Assembly (NCBI RefSeq): GCF_004322855.1
Contig: NZ_CP036402.1
Coordinates: forward strand, 1,116,001-1,180,000
Direction: 5' to 3'
Source of the DNA: Egibacter rhizosphaerae
GTDB lineage: Bacteria > Actinomycetota > Nitriliruptoria > Euzebyales > Egibacteraceae
DNA: 64,000 nt
The position numbers and the translations under genes were made by a program. Position 1 is the stretch's first letter. Each line of letters starts with the position of its first letter. A model generated the notes under the pieces. That model was not told the DNA's origin and did not search any database. It worked only from the letters and a program-made list of their open reading frames with translations. Positions 17,800 through 25,451 of this stretch are shown one piece after another.

Positions 17800-17997
17800 C
17801 TAGGCGTTCCAGCGGTCGCCGGCCTGCATGCGGTCGGCGACCGTGCCGTTCACCTGCACGTTCTCGCTCTCGACCAGCTCGAAGCTCACCGTCTCGTCTC
17901 CAGTGTGCTCGCTGACCGCCTGTGCGACCCGAGCGACGAGCCGCTGCTCCTCCTCGGGCGTCTGGTCGGGGGCGACGTGCAGCTTGACGTTTGCCAT
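17800..17997 (-). CDS. Tautomerase-like small protein lacking Pro1
   Basis: A 65-residue protein with the size and beta-alpha-beta pattern of 4-oxalocrotonate tautomerase-like subunits: a first strand ([20 protein letters not shown]), helix [12 protein letters not shown], then a second strand [18 protein letters not shown]. Family members use an N-terminal proline exposed after Met removal as catalytic base. Here the residue after Met is Ala, so normal tautomerase chemistry is unlikely. The start is firm: AGGAGGAG lies about 7 bases before the ATG at 17997 and no in-frame Met-Pro exists nearby. It sits between leuA (75 bases upstream) and leuC (32 bases downstream) on the same strand, so it is probably part of the leu transcript. 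The family match rests on fold pattern alone. Confidence 0.6.
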   Translation of the reverse strand: MANVKLHVAPDQTPEEEQRLVARVAQAVSEHTGDETVSFELVESENVQVNGTVADRMQAGDRWNA

Positions 17998-18072
17998 CTC
18001 GGTGCTCCTCCTGGTGGTCGTCCACGGGTCCGGTGCGCCGCCGGCAGCCCGGCCGCCGGCGGCCTCCGGTGG

Positions 18073-19695
18073 TTACGGGGTGTCCATCGGACTGCGGGCC
18101 GCGTCGTCCCGTGCCCGCTGCAGGCGCATCGACTTGTTGAGCGCCGCGAGGAACGCGCGAGCGCTCGCCTCGACGACATCGGTCGAGACCGCGCGCCCGG
18201 TGTAGCGCTGGTCGTCGACCTCGACCTGCACGGTCACGTCGCCGAGCGCGTCGATTCCCTTGGTGACGGCCGCGACGTTGAAGTTGACCAACGTCGGGGT
18301 CGCCCCGACCCATGGCCGCACGGCCTGGCGGATCGCGCCGCAAGCCGCATCGACCATCCCGTCGCCGGTCGCCGTCTCCTCGTGGATGGAGGCGTCGGCG
18401 GTGCGACGAACGACCACGGTGGCCTCGGGTTGGCTCACCGTGCCTCCGGTGACCTCGAGCCGGTCCAGCTCGAAGGCCTCCTCGGTGTACGCGAAGACCT
18501 CGTCGGCAACCAGTGCCTCGAGATCAGCGTCCGTGACCTCGACCTTCTTGTCGGCCAGCTCCTTGAAGCGCTCGAAGGCGCGCTTGGTCTCCTCGGCGGT
18601 GAGGTCGTACCCCATCTCCTCGAGCTGCGCGCTGAACGCATGCCGGCCGGAGTGCTTGCCGAGGACGATCTGGCGTCCCTCGAGGCCCACGTCCTCGGCG
18701 CTCATGATCTCGTAGGTGAGCCGGTCCTGGAGCACACCGTGCTGGTGGATGCCCGACTCGTGGGCGAACGCGTTCTTGCCCACCACGGCCTTGTTGAACT
18801 GCACCGGGTAGCCCGTCAATGTGCTGACCAGGCGGCTCGCGCGACCGATCTCGCGGGTGCGCACCCGCGAACGCCGCCCCAGCACGTCCTCACGGGTCGC
18901 GAGCGCCATCACGACCTCCTCGAGCGAGCAGTTGCCCGCACGCTCGCCGATCCCGTTGACCGCGACCTCCACCTGGGTGGCCCCGTGACGCACCGCCTCG
19001 ATCGAGTTCGCGACCGCCAGGCCGAGGTCGTTGTGGCAGTGCACGCTGACCGCGACCTCGGGGCCGACGCGACGCACGATGTCACCGATCGTCGCGCCGA
19101 AGTCGTGTGGGATCGCGTATCCCACGGTGTCGGGAATGTTGACCGTCGTGGCCCCGGCCTCGACGGCTGCGTCGACGATGCGCTTGAGGAACTCGTCGTC
19201 GGTGCGTGTGGCGTCCTGGGGGCTGAACTCGACGTCGTCGGTGAACTCGCGGGCCCGCTGGATGCCCTCGACGGCCTGGGCGACGATCTCGTCCTCGCTC
19301 GCGCCGTGGTGCAGCACGTGCCGGTGGATCTCGCTGGTCGAGAGGAACACGTGGATACGACCGTGCTGGGCCGGACCCACCGCATCCGCCGCGCGCTTGA
19401 TGTCGTCGGGATGGCAACGGGCCAGTGCGGCGATCACCGGCGGCTGGTCGGCGCCCTGAGCCAAGGGCTGGGCCCCGACGGTCTCGGCGATCGCCTTGAC
19501 CGCGTCGAAGTCACCCTGGCTCGTGATCGGGAAGCCGCCCTCGATGATGTCGACACCGAGGCGGCCGAGTTGCTCCGCGATCTCGAGCTTCTCCTTCACG
19601 TCGAGGGAGATGCCCGGCGCCTGCTCGCCGTCGCGCAGGGTCGTGTCGAAGATGCGTACCGGCGCACCGGTCGCGTGCGTCGTCTGCTCGCTCAT
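18073..19695 (-). CDS. leuA: 2-isopropylmalate synthase
   Basis: A 540-residue protein that condenses acetyl-CoA with 2-oxoisovalerate, the committed step of leucine synthesis. The catalytic barrel starts with [18 protein letters not shown] (residues 14-31) and contains [15 protein letters not shown] with the metal-binding His-X-His, [19 protein letters not shown], then the subdomain motif [14 protein letters not shown]. The C-terminal 130 residues form the LeuA dimer domain that binds leucine for feedback inhibition. It is of the LeuA type 1 length rather than the shorter homocitrate or citramalate synthases. The ATG at 19695 follows GCAGGAGCG by about 7 bases. A leucine-rich leader peptide and a hairpin lie directly upstream, so transcription or translation is likely controlled by leucine supply. 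Confidence 0.96.
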   Translation of the reverse strand: MSEQTTHATGAPVRIFDTTLRDGEQAPGISLDVKEKLEIAEQLGRLGVDIIEGGFPITSQGDFDAVKAIAETVGAQPLAQGADQPPVIAALARCHPDDIKRAADAVGPAQHGRIHVFLSTSEIHRHVLHHGASEDEIVAQAVEGIQRAREFTDDVEFSPQDATRTDDEFLKRIVDAAVEAGATTVNIPDTVGYAIPHDFGATIGDIVRRVGPEVAVSVHCHNDLGLAVANSIEAVRHGATQVEVAVNGIGERAGNCSLEEVVMALATREDVLGRRSRVRTREIGRASRLVSTLTGYPVQFNKAVVGKNAFAHESGIHQHGVLQDRLTYEIMSAEDVGLEGRQIVLGKHSGRHAFSAQLEEMGYDLTAEETKRAFERFKELADKKVEVTDADLEALVADEVFAYTEEAFELDRLEVTGGTVSQPEATVVVRRTADASIHEETATGDGMVDAACGAIRQAVRPWVGATPTLVNFNVAAVTKGIDALGDVTVQVEVDDQRYTGRAVSTDVVEASARAFLAALNKSMRLQRARDDAARSPMDTP

Positions 19696-19737
19696 GATGG
19701 TCGCTCCTGCTCGCCTGGGGAATGGACCCGCACCCTC

Positions 19738-19791
19738 TGATGCGCTCCGCGGGGGGCTCGGTGCGGATAGCGGCGCCCGCCCGCGGCATCA
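19738..19791 (-). promoter_or_regulatory. Hairpin between the leucine leader peptide and leuA
   Basis: A 54-base segment folds on itself: TGATGC (19738-19743) pairs with GCATCA (19786-19791), CCGCGG (19747-19752) with the copy at 19781-19786, and the G-run inside with the C-rich arm GCGCCCGCC. On the minus strand it begins at the stop codon of the leader peptide and ends about 42 bases before the leuA ATG. No T-run follows, so control may act on translation or through an alternative fold rather than by simple termination. Confidence 0.6.
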
Positions 19792-19902
19792 AAGGACGAG
19801 AAGGAGCAGGCCAATGAGGAGGCCGGGTACGAATACGCGCAGGATCGCCGGTGCACCCGGGCGCGGGTGCACGCGGTCGGCGGAGTTCGTGCGCGCGATC
19901 AC
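19789..19902 (-). CDS. Leucine-rich leader peptide of the leuA operon
   Basis: A 37-codon frame from GTG at 19902 to TGA at 19789. The last ten residues are LLIGLLLLVL, seven of ten being leucine, and Ile and Val fill two of the others. The leader is followed at once by a large hairpin, then leuA. This is the layout of an amino acid attenuator: a ribosome starved of charged leucine tRNA would stall near the stop and change the RNA fold. AGAGGGG precedes the GTG by 3 bases, and a promoter at 19910-19938 would start transcription at or next to the GTG, so it may also be leaderless. A second inverted repeat (GTGCACCC with GGGTGCAC, 19851-19872) lies inside the frame. Actinobacterial leuA leader peptides of this kind have been predicted before. 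Confidence 0.75.
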   Translation of the reverse strand: MIARTNSADRVHPRPGAPAILRVFVPGLLIGLLLLVL

Positions 19903-19909
19903 GACCCCT

Positions 19910-19938
19910 CTTGTACGTGCGTGAGCAGCGCCTGTCAA
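19910..19938 (-). promoter_or_regulatory. Promoter of the leuA operon
   Basis: On the minus strand TTGACA (19933-19938), a 17-base spacer and TACAAG (19910-19915) form a near-consensus sigma-70 promoter. Initiation about 7 bases downstream of the -10 falls at the GTG of the leucine leader peptide. The -35 is perfect; the -10 lacks the final T. Confidence 0.65.
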
Positions 19939-19972
19939 CCTGACCGTAACAACGAGGACTCGCTCCGACGCA

Positions 19973-19978
19973 TAGGCT
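19973..19978 (+). promoter_or_regulatory. Candidate -10 element for the ACT-domain gene
   Basis: TAGGCT is followed by 8 bases and the GTG at 19987, so transcription could begin at the start codon (leaderless mRNA). No clear -35 is seen. An alternative is translation from ATG 19996 or 19999, for which GTGGAGG would be the ribosome site. Confidence 0.4.
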
Positions 19979-19986
19979 GTTGCCTC

Positions 19987-20568
19987 GTGGAGGTCATGAT
20001 GCGTTGCGCCGTGCCCGACAAGCCGGGCTCCCTCGCCCATCTCGCGGGGGTCATCAGCGACGCCGGGGGCGACATCCAGGCCGTCGAGGTCGTCGAGCAC
20101 GTCGTCGATGCCGATGGGAGTGGCCGGGCGATCGACGACCTCGTCGTCGTGATCGACGGTGAAGCGGGAGCGAACCTCCTGGACCGCGTCAGGGACCTGC
20201 CCGACATCGAGCTCGTGCACGCCGGCCCGTCCCGGGGGCACCCAGGCGACGCCGTGACGCGCATCGCGGTGGCACTCGAGGCGCTGCTCACCGGCCAGAC
20301 CGAGCCGGACCGCGGAGGGGCGACCCTGCTCGGCGGGCAGCTCCGCGCGCACGAGGCCCGGGTGGTGTCGCGCAGCCAGGCGCCCGAGCCCCACGGGCGA
20401 CGGCTGGTGTTCGACTGGGGTCGGGACGTCCTGGTCGTCGAGCGCGACTACCGCTTCGCCGATGCGGAACGCGAACGCGCCGACGCCCTCGTCCGGCTCT
20501 GTCAGCTCGTTGCCGGCCCCGGCGACGCGGCGGTCACCCCGGCCACGTCGCCACCCGATCACGGGTAA
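19987..20568 (+). CDS. ACT domain-containing protein
   Basis: A 193-residue protein whose first 75 residues are an ACT domain: MRCAVPDKPGSLAHLAGVIS, DAGGDIQAVEVVEHVVD, then DLVVVIDGEAGANLLDRVRD. ACT domains bind small ligands, often amino acids, and regulate enzymes allosterically. The remaining 120 residues carry no domain I recognise and might form a second, diverged module. The gene is divergent from the leucine leader and leuA, with only 84 bases between their starts, which suggests shared regulation with amino acid synthesis. I used the GTG at 19987 for a leaderless mRNA; the true start may be at the ATGs at 19996 or 19999. It is convergent with the dehydrogenase operon. Confidence 0.75.
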   Translation: MEVMMRCAVPDKPGSLAHLAGVISDAGGDIQAVEVVEHVVDADGSGRAIDDLVVVIDGEAGANLLDRVRDLPDIELVHAGPSRGHPGDAVTRIAVALEALLTGQTEPDRGGATLLGGQLRAHEARVVSRSQAPEPHGRRLVFDWGRDVLVVERDYRFADAERERADALVRLCQLVAGPGDAAVTPATSPPDHG

Positions 20569-20590
20569 GCGCACACGCGACACGCCCGCC

Positions 20591-20623
20591 GTCCTGCCGC
20601 TGCCGAACGCGGACTGGCAGGAC
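20591..20623. terminator. Bidirectional hairpin between convergent genes
   Basis: GTCCTGCC (20591-20598) and GGCAGGAC (20616-20623) form a perfect 8-bp stem with a 17-base loop between the end of the ACT-domain gene (20568) and the end of the convergent E2 gene (20636). No T-run is present. Confidence 0.5.
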
Positions 20624-20635
20624 TGCGGCTCGCGG

Positions 20636-22036
20636 TCAGAGAGCTCCCAGCAGGGCCGAGCGGTCGCTCAGAAGCTCGGCCAGCTCCCGGAGGAATCCGG
20701 CCCCCTCACCGCCATCGACGACGCGGTGGTCGAACGCGATCGACAGCTCGAGCACCGGTCGGACGGCGAGCTCACCGTCGGCCACCCACGGCCGGTCGGC
20801 GATCCGCCCGACCCCGAGGATCCCGACCTCGGGGTGATTGATGACGGGGTTCCCGCCGTCCATGCCGAAGGCACCGAAGTTCGAGACCGTGAAGGTCGAG
20901 CCCGTGAGCTCCCGGGGCTCGAGCCGTCCCTCGCGGGCGCCGGCCGCGAGCCGCTCCAGTTCGCGAGCGATCTCGAGCGTCGAGCGCTGATCCGCATCGT
21001 GGATGACGGGGACGAGCAACCCACGTTCGGTCTGCACGGCAACACCGAGGTGGATCGGCCGGTACCGCACGATCTCCCCGGCGCCGTCGGCAGCCGAGGG
21101 GTCGAAATGGGCGTTCAACTCGGGGAACCGCTGCAAGGCCGCCACGCACGCCCGCAGCACGATCACGAGCGGCGAGATCTTCACGTCCTCGTGCCGCGCG
21201 CGCAGCCCGTCGCGCAACGCGATGACATCGCTGGCATCGATCGAGACCCAGGTGGTTGCCTCCGGGATCTCCCGACGCGAGGTGGACATCCGCTCGGCGA
21301 TCCGCTTGCGCACGCCCGACAGGGGGATCCGCTCGACCTCGTCGTCCCGTGCCGGGCCGGTGGCGGCGGGTTCCGCCCCTGCAGCGGTTCCCCGAGCGGA
21401 CTCCTCCCCTTCGTCGGCCGCGGGAGCGGGGGTTCGCGAGGAGGTGGGTTCCGCCGCGGGAGCGGCCGACTCGGGCGTGCTCGGCACGGTCGTCCCTGCC
21501 GCCGCGTGGACGTCCTCGCGGGTGATGAGACCGTCCGGCCCGGTGGGTTGGACGGCCCAGAGATCGACGCCCAGGTCCTTGGCGAGCTTGCGCACCGGGG
21601 GCTTCGCGAGGGGCCGACCGCGGCGGTCGGTCGGCGGGGCGCCCGTGGCTCCGTTCGGCCCGGGCGGCGCGGCCACCTCCGCCGACCCGGGCGCCTGGCC
21701 TCCGCGACGACGCCGGGTGCCCTCAGCGGCAGTGCCGTATCCCACGAGCACCGAGCCGCTCGACTCGTCCCCGCCGTCGGCGGACGCGTCCGCACCCTCA
21801 GCACTCACCGACAACAACGGATCCCCGACGGCGACCTCGGCACCGATCGCGGCGTGCAGCGCCGTGACCACGCCGTCGTAGGGGATCGGCACCTCGACGA
21901 CGGCCTTGGCCGTCTCGACCTCTGCGATCGGCTGGTCAACGGCCACGGTGTCGCCGACGTCGACGAGCCAGCGCACGATCTCGCCGCTCTCGAGCCCTTC
22001 ACCGAGGTCGGGCAGGTTGAAGGTCTGCGCATCCAT
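20636..22036 (-). CDS. 2-oxoacid dehydrogenase dihydrolipoyl acyltransferase (E2)
   Basis: A 466-residue E2 component. The lipoyl domain is at about 1-80, with lipoylation lysine in EVETAKAVVEVP. A charged linker follows, then the peripheral subunit-binding domain (KPPVRKLAKDLGVDLWAVQP), a Pro/Ala/Glu-rich linker, and the catalytic domain from about 240 with RIPLSGVRKRIAERM and the active-site motif SIAFDHRVVDGGEGAGFL. It transfers an acyl group from E1 to CoA. The arrangement E1 alpha, E1 beta, E2 in one operon is that of pyruvate or branched-chain 2-oxoacid dehydrogenases; the sequence alone does not settle which. I used the ATG at 22036 because GGGGG lies 9 bases upstream. No E3 gene is present in this window. 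Confidence 0.9.
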   Translation of the reverse strand: MDAQTFNLPDLGEGLESGEIVRWLVDVGDTVAVDQPIAEVETAKAVVEVPIPYDGVVTALHAAIGAEVAVGDPLLSVSAEGADASADGGDESSGSVLVGYGTAAEGTRRRRGGQAPGSAEVAAPPGPNGATGAPPTDRRGRPLAKPPVRKLAKDLGVDLWAVQPTGPDGLITREDVHAAAGTTVPSTPESAAPAAEPTSSRTPAPAADEGEESARGTAAGAEPAATGPARDDEVERIPLSGVRKRIAERMSTSRREIPEATTWVSIDASDVIALRDGLRARHEDVKISPLVIVLRACVAALQRFPELNAHFDPSAADGAGEIVRYRPIHLGVAVQTERGLLVPVIHDADQRSTLEIARELERLAAGAREGRLEPRELTGSTFTVSNFGAFGMDGGNPVINHPEVGILGVGRIADRPWVADGELAVRPVLELSIAFDHRVVDGGEGAGFLRELAELLSDRSALLGAL

Positions 22037-22050
22037 CGCGATCACACCCC

Positions 22051-23049
22051 CTAGAACGCGAAGCTGCGCTCGACCGCGTCGAGCACGCGGTCAACGTCGG
22101 GCAGGAAGTACTCCTCGAGCTTGGCGGGCGGATAGGGGATGTCGAACCCCCCGACCCGCAGGACCGGCGCCTCGAGGTGGTAGAAGGCGCTCTCGGTCAC
22201 CCGGGCGGCGAGCTCTGCGCCGTAGCCCGCGAACACCTGGGCCTCGTGCACGACCACGGCCCGGCCGGTGCGCTGCACGCTGTCGACGATGGTGGCGACG
22301 TCGAGCGGCACGAGGGTGCGCAGGTCGACGACCTCCAGATCCCACCCCTCGTCCTCGGCAGCCGTGGCGGCGTCGAGGCACGTACGCACCATCGGACCGT
22401 AGGCGAACAGCGTGGCGGTGGGAGCACTCGCCGGGTCCCCGGGGGAGGTCGCGGCCCGACGCACGACCGCGGTACCGAACGGCTCACGTTCGATCGGGAG
22501 CTCGATCTCCTCCTTCGACCAGTAGCGACGTTTGGGCTCGAAGAAGATCACCGGGTCGGGCTGACTGACCGCCTCACGCAGCAGGGAGTAGGCATCGCCG
22601 GGGGTGCCCGGCGAGACCACCTTCAACCCCGCCGTGTGGGCGAAGTAGGCCTCGGGGCTCTCGGAATGGTGTTCCACCGCTCCGATACCGCCCCCGTAGG
22701 GGATGCGCACGACCACGGGGGTGGTCAAGGCCCCTCGGGAGCGGTTGCGCATCTTCGCCAGATGGCTGACCAGCTGTTCGAACGCGGGATAGGTGAACCC
22801 GTCGAACTGCATCTCGACGACCGGCTTGTAGCCGTACATCGCCATCCCGATCGCGGTCCCCACGATCCCCGACTCGGCGAGTGGCGTGTCGAAGCAGCGC
22901 GTGCCGCCGAAGCGCTCCTGCAGCTTGTCGGTGATGCGGAACACTCCCCCGAGCACCCCGACGTCCTCGCCGAACACCACGACGCCGTCGTCCATCTCCA
23001 TCGCGTCGTGCAACGCCGTGTTGAGGGCTGCCGCCATCGTCACCGACAT
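22051..23049 (-). CDS. 2-oxoacid dehydrogenase E1 component, beta subunit
   Basis: A 332-residue beta subunit, standard for PdhB/BkdB. Key regions are VVVFGEDVGVLGGVFRITDK, LQERFGGTRCFDTPLAESGI, GTAIGMAMYGYKPVVEMQFD, the potassium-site loop LAKMRNRSRGALTTPVVVRI, and the C-terminal ferredoxin-like fold (DLEVVDLRTLVPLD, VVVHEAQVFAGYGAEL). With the alpha subunit it decarboxylates a 2-oxoacid using thiamine diphosphate. The ATG at 23049 shares one base with the TGA of the alpha gene, so the two are translationally coupled, and the E2 gene begins 14 bases after its stop. Whether pyruvate or branched-chain oxoacids are the substrate is open; the neighbouring leucine genes make the branched-chain option tempting but are no proof. 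Confidence 0.92.
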   Translation of the reverse strand: MSVTMAAALNTALHDAMEMDDGVVVFGEDVGVLGGVFRITDKLQERFGGTRCFDTPLAESGIVGTAIGMAMYGYKPVVEMQFDGFTYPAFEQLVSHLAKMRNRSRGALTTPVVVRIPYGGGIGAVEHHSESPEAYFAHTAGLKVVSPGTPGDAYSLLREAVSQPDPVIFFEPKRRYWSKEEIELPIEREPFGTAVVRRAATSPGDPASAPTATLFAYGPMVRTCLDAATAAEDEGWDLEVVDLRTLVPLDVATIVDSVQRTGRAVVVHEAQVFAGYGAELAARVTESAFYHLEAPVLRVGGFDIPYPPAKLEEYFLPDVDRVLDAVERSFAF

Positions 23050-24191
23050 CAGGCGTCACCCCCCTCGCGCGAGGTGAGCTCGCGGTCGAGCAGCGCGCGC
23101 TGTTCCGCGTAGGTCCCCGGGGGGTGCACGTACACGTGCTCGAACAACTCGCGCGGGTCGCCGTGCGGGGCGTCGTAGACGTTCTCGCGTAGCCGGTGCG
23201 CGAGCGCGTCCGCCTCGGCGTCGATCTCTTCGCGGGTCGCGGCGTCGAGGATCCCCTCGCGCTCGAGGAAGGACTGGTAGCGGGCGATCGGGTCGCGGCG
23301 CTGCCACTCCGCGAGCTCGTCGTCGGAGCGGTAACGGGTGGGATCATCGGCGGTGGTGTGCGCCTCCATGCGGTAGGTGACGGCCTCGACGAGCGCGGGG
23401 CCCTCCCCCTGTCGCGCACGATCGACCGCGCGCCGCATGACCGCGTAGGTGGCGAGCACGTCGTTGCCGTCGCACCGGTACCCCGGCATGCCGTACCCGA
23501 CGGCCTTGTGGGCGATGGTCGGCGCCTTCGTCTGCTGCGACAGCGGGACACTGATCGCGTACTGGTTGTTCTGGACCAGGAAGACGCACGGCGCCTCGAA
23601 CACGGCTGCGAAGTTCAGCGCCTCGTGCGCGTCGCCCTCGCTCGTCGCGCCGTCACCGAAGTAGCTCGCCACCACGAGGTCGGCTCCGTCGAACTTCGCG
23701 CCCATCGCGAACCCGGCCGCGTGCAGCGCCTGCGTCCCGATGGGGATCGACAGCAATCCGAAACGGTGCTCGTGGGGGTCGTGGTCACCGAGCCAGGTGC
23801 CGCGGAAGGTGTGCAGAATCGCTTCCGGCGGAACACCGCGCACGAGCGCCGCGCCCATCTCGCGGTAGCTGGGGAAGGCCCAGTCCTGGGCGTCGAGCGC
23901 GTACGCGCTCCCGACCTGCGCGGCCTCCTGACCCAGCAACGAGGCGTACACCCCGAGCTGTCCCTGGCGCTGCAGGTTGATGGACTGCTTGTCCGCTCGG
24001 CGTGAGAGCACCATGTAGCGGTAGAGCTCACGATGATCGGCATCCTTGAGGTCGAGCGGGAACCCGCTGACGTCGTGCAGCGCGCCGTCGTCGTCGAGGA
24101 GTTGGACGGGCTCGAGGGGCGGCAGCAGTTCGGCCGGATCATCGGACGTGTTCGGGGAGACGCCCTGAGGGCGGACAGCGTCGTCGCTCAT
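23049..24191 (-). CDS. 2-oxoacid dehydrogenase E1 component, alpha subunit
   Basis: A 380-residue alpha subunit of the thiamine diphosphate-dependent E1. The cofactor motif is visible as YFGDGATSEGDAHEALNFAA ending in VQNNQYAIS (GDG to NN). Other family landmarks are LYRYMVLSRRADKQSINLQR, QGQLGVYASLLGQEAAQVGS, HEHRFGLLSIPIGTQALHAA and VTYRMEAHTTADDPTRYR, with phosphorylation-loop-like histidine. It begins with a 45-residue acidic leader. I chose the ATG at 24191, preceded at about 10 bases by AGGGAG. It is the first gene of the E1alpha-E1beta-E2 operon and is divergent from the chelatase gene. Confidence 0.92.
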   Translation of the reverse strand: MSDDAVRPQGVSPNTSDDPAELLPPLEPVQLLDDDGALHDVSGFPLDLKDADHRELYRYMVLSRRADKQSINLQRQGQLGVYASLLGQEAAQVGSAYALDAQDWAFPSYREMGAALVRGVPPEAILHTFRGTWLGDHDPHEHRFGLLSIPIGTQALHAAGFAMGAKFDGADLVVASYFGDGATSEGDAHEALNFAAVFEAPCVFLVQNNQYAISVPLSQQTKAPTIAHKAVGYGMPGYRCDGNDVLATYAVMRRAVDRARQGEGPALVEAVTYRMEAHTTADDPTRYRSDDELAEWQRRDPIARYQSFLEREGILDAATREEIDAEADALAHRLRENVYDAPHGDPRELFEHVYVHPPGTYAEQRALLDRELTSREGGDA

Positions 24192-24425
24192 GGCCGGATA
24201 GCTCCCTGTCATCGCGGGCGCGGGGTTGCCGCATCCGCGGGCGGTCGCCACGCCCCTCCCGAAGGACTCGGACGTGGCGCTGGGGCAGGCACGATGCGAC
24301 CGGGTTGCGATCGCGGATCGCGCTCGGCCTCGCACGGCGAGGTGCCCTGAGCGTAGTGCAGTGCCCCATCCCGGTAAACCTCGGTCACCGCTGTGACGGG
24401 GACAAACGGGGGGCACTCTGGGGCC

Positions 24426-25379
24426 ATGACAGTCGACACGCCCCGCAGTCCCGGTCTCGTGCTCGTCGCCCACGGCACCCGCAACCTCGACGCCGTGGAC
24501 GAGATCGAGGGCCTCTGCCGACAGGTGCGTCGTCGGATCGCCGCGCCCGTCAGGTACGGCTGGGTCGAGTGGGACCTGGTCGAGCCCAGCCCGGCCGAGG
24601 CGGCCGAGCAGGCCTTGGCCGACGGTGCGGATGCGCTGGTCACGTTGCCGTTCCTCGCGTTCGCGGCGGGCCATTCGAAGACCGACGTCCCCGGGGAGCT
24701 CGCGCCGTTCCACGATGCGCACCCGGATCTGCCCCTGTATCACGGCCTCGTGCTGGGACAGCACCCGCGCCTGCACGACCTCGCCCGTCGGCGGATCGCC
24801 GATGCCCGCCGGACCCTGGGGCTGCCCCCCGAGGCCGGGGAGCAGGAGGCGCTGCTCGTGACCGGTCCGGGCAGCTCCGATCCCGACGCCAACAGCGAGC
24901 TGGCCAAGGCCGCTCGTTTCGTCGCCGACACCTCCAGCTACCGCTGGGCCGAGATCGCGTTCGCCGGGGTGACCTGGCCGCGACCCGACGAGGCCGTGCG
25001 CCGCCTCCACCGCGCCGGCTTCGAGCGCATCACCCGGTTCTCGTGGTCGCTGCTCGCCGGCAAGCTCGAGGCTCGGGTGGACGACCTGATCAACGAGGCG
25101 TGGCAGGACATTCCGAGCGTCGAGATCGTGGACGCGGGGCGTTTCGGGCCCGCGGACGAGGTCGCCGATGCGGTCGCCGACCGCTACCACGAGGCTCTGC
25201 ACGGGGACCCGCGGAGCAACTGCGATCTCTGCCAGTTCCGCCTGCCGCTGCCGGGGCGCGAGAACCGCGCCGGGCTACCCAGTGCAGGCGGCACGGGCGA
25301 GCGGATCCGCGCCGACGCCGCGGCGATCCAGGCGAGCCGCGCCGACGATCCGAACTATCTCGACTGGAAGAAGGCCTAG
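24426..25379 (+). CDS. CbiX-like sirohydrochlorin chelatase
   Basis: A 317-residue class II chelatase of the CbiX type, inserting cobalt or iron into sirohydrochlorin. The N-terminal repeat has VLVAHGTRNLDAVDEIEGLC with the first metal-binding histidine, and the second active-site stretch is FLAFAAGHSKTDVPGELAPF. A second domain copy follows, with VTGPGSSDPDANSELAKAA. Near the C-terminus there is SNCDLCQFR, a Cys-X2-Cys motif that may bind metal or a cluster, as in long CbiX proteins. No other cobalamin or siroheme gene lies nearby, so the metal is uncertain. I used the ATG at 24426. The 234-base gap before it, facing the E1 alpha gene, carries the inverted repeat GGTCAC-N4-GTGAC at 24383-24397. 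Confidence 0.8.
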   Translation: MTVDTPRSPGLVLVAHGTRNLDAVDEIEGLCRQVRRRIAAPVRYGWVEWDLVEPSPAEAAEQALADGADALVTLPFLAFAAGHSKTDVPGELAPFHDAHPDLPLYHGLVLGQHPRLHDLARRRIADARRTLGLPPEAGEQEALLVTGPGSSDPDANSELAKAARFVADTSSYRWAEIAFAGVTWPRPDEAVRRLHRAGFERITRFSWSLLAGKLEARVDDLINEAWQDIPSVEIVDAGRFGPADEVADAVADRYHEALHGDPRSNCDLCQFRLPLPGRENRAGLPSAGGTGERIRADAAAIQASRADDPNYLDWKKA

Positions 25380-25437
25380 CTCCCGCCCGTTTGTGCTCGG
25401 GAGGCGCGACCCCGGAGGACCCGGTGACCGCGGCGGC

Positions 25438-25443
25438 TAGGCT
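25438..25443 (+). promoter_or_regulatory. Candidate -10 element of the MFS gene (leaderless)
   Basis: TAGGCT followed by exactly 8 bases and the GTG at 25452, the same hexamer and spacing as before the ACT-domain gene at 19987. No Shine-Dalgarno sequence is seen between them. Confidence 0.45.
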
Positions 25444-25451
25444 GTCCAGCC

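Noticed and set aside
15518-17803. Long plus-strand frame over leuD and leuC
   Set aside because: Both LeuC and LeuD are complete on the minus strand with iron-sulfur cysteines; the plus frame has no motif or good ribosome site.
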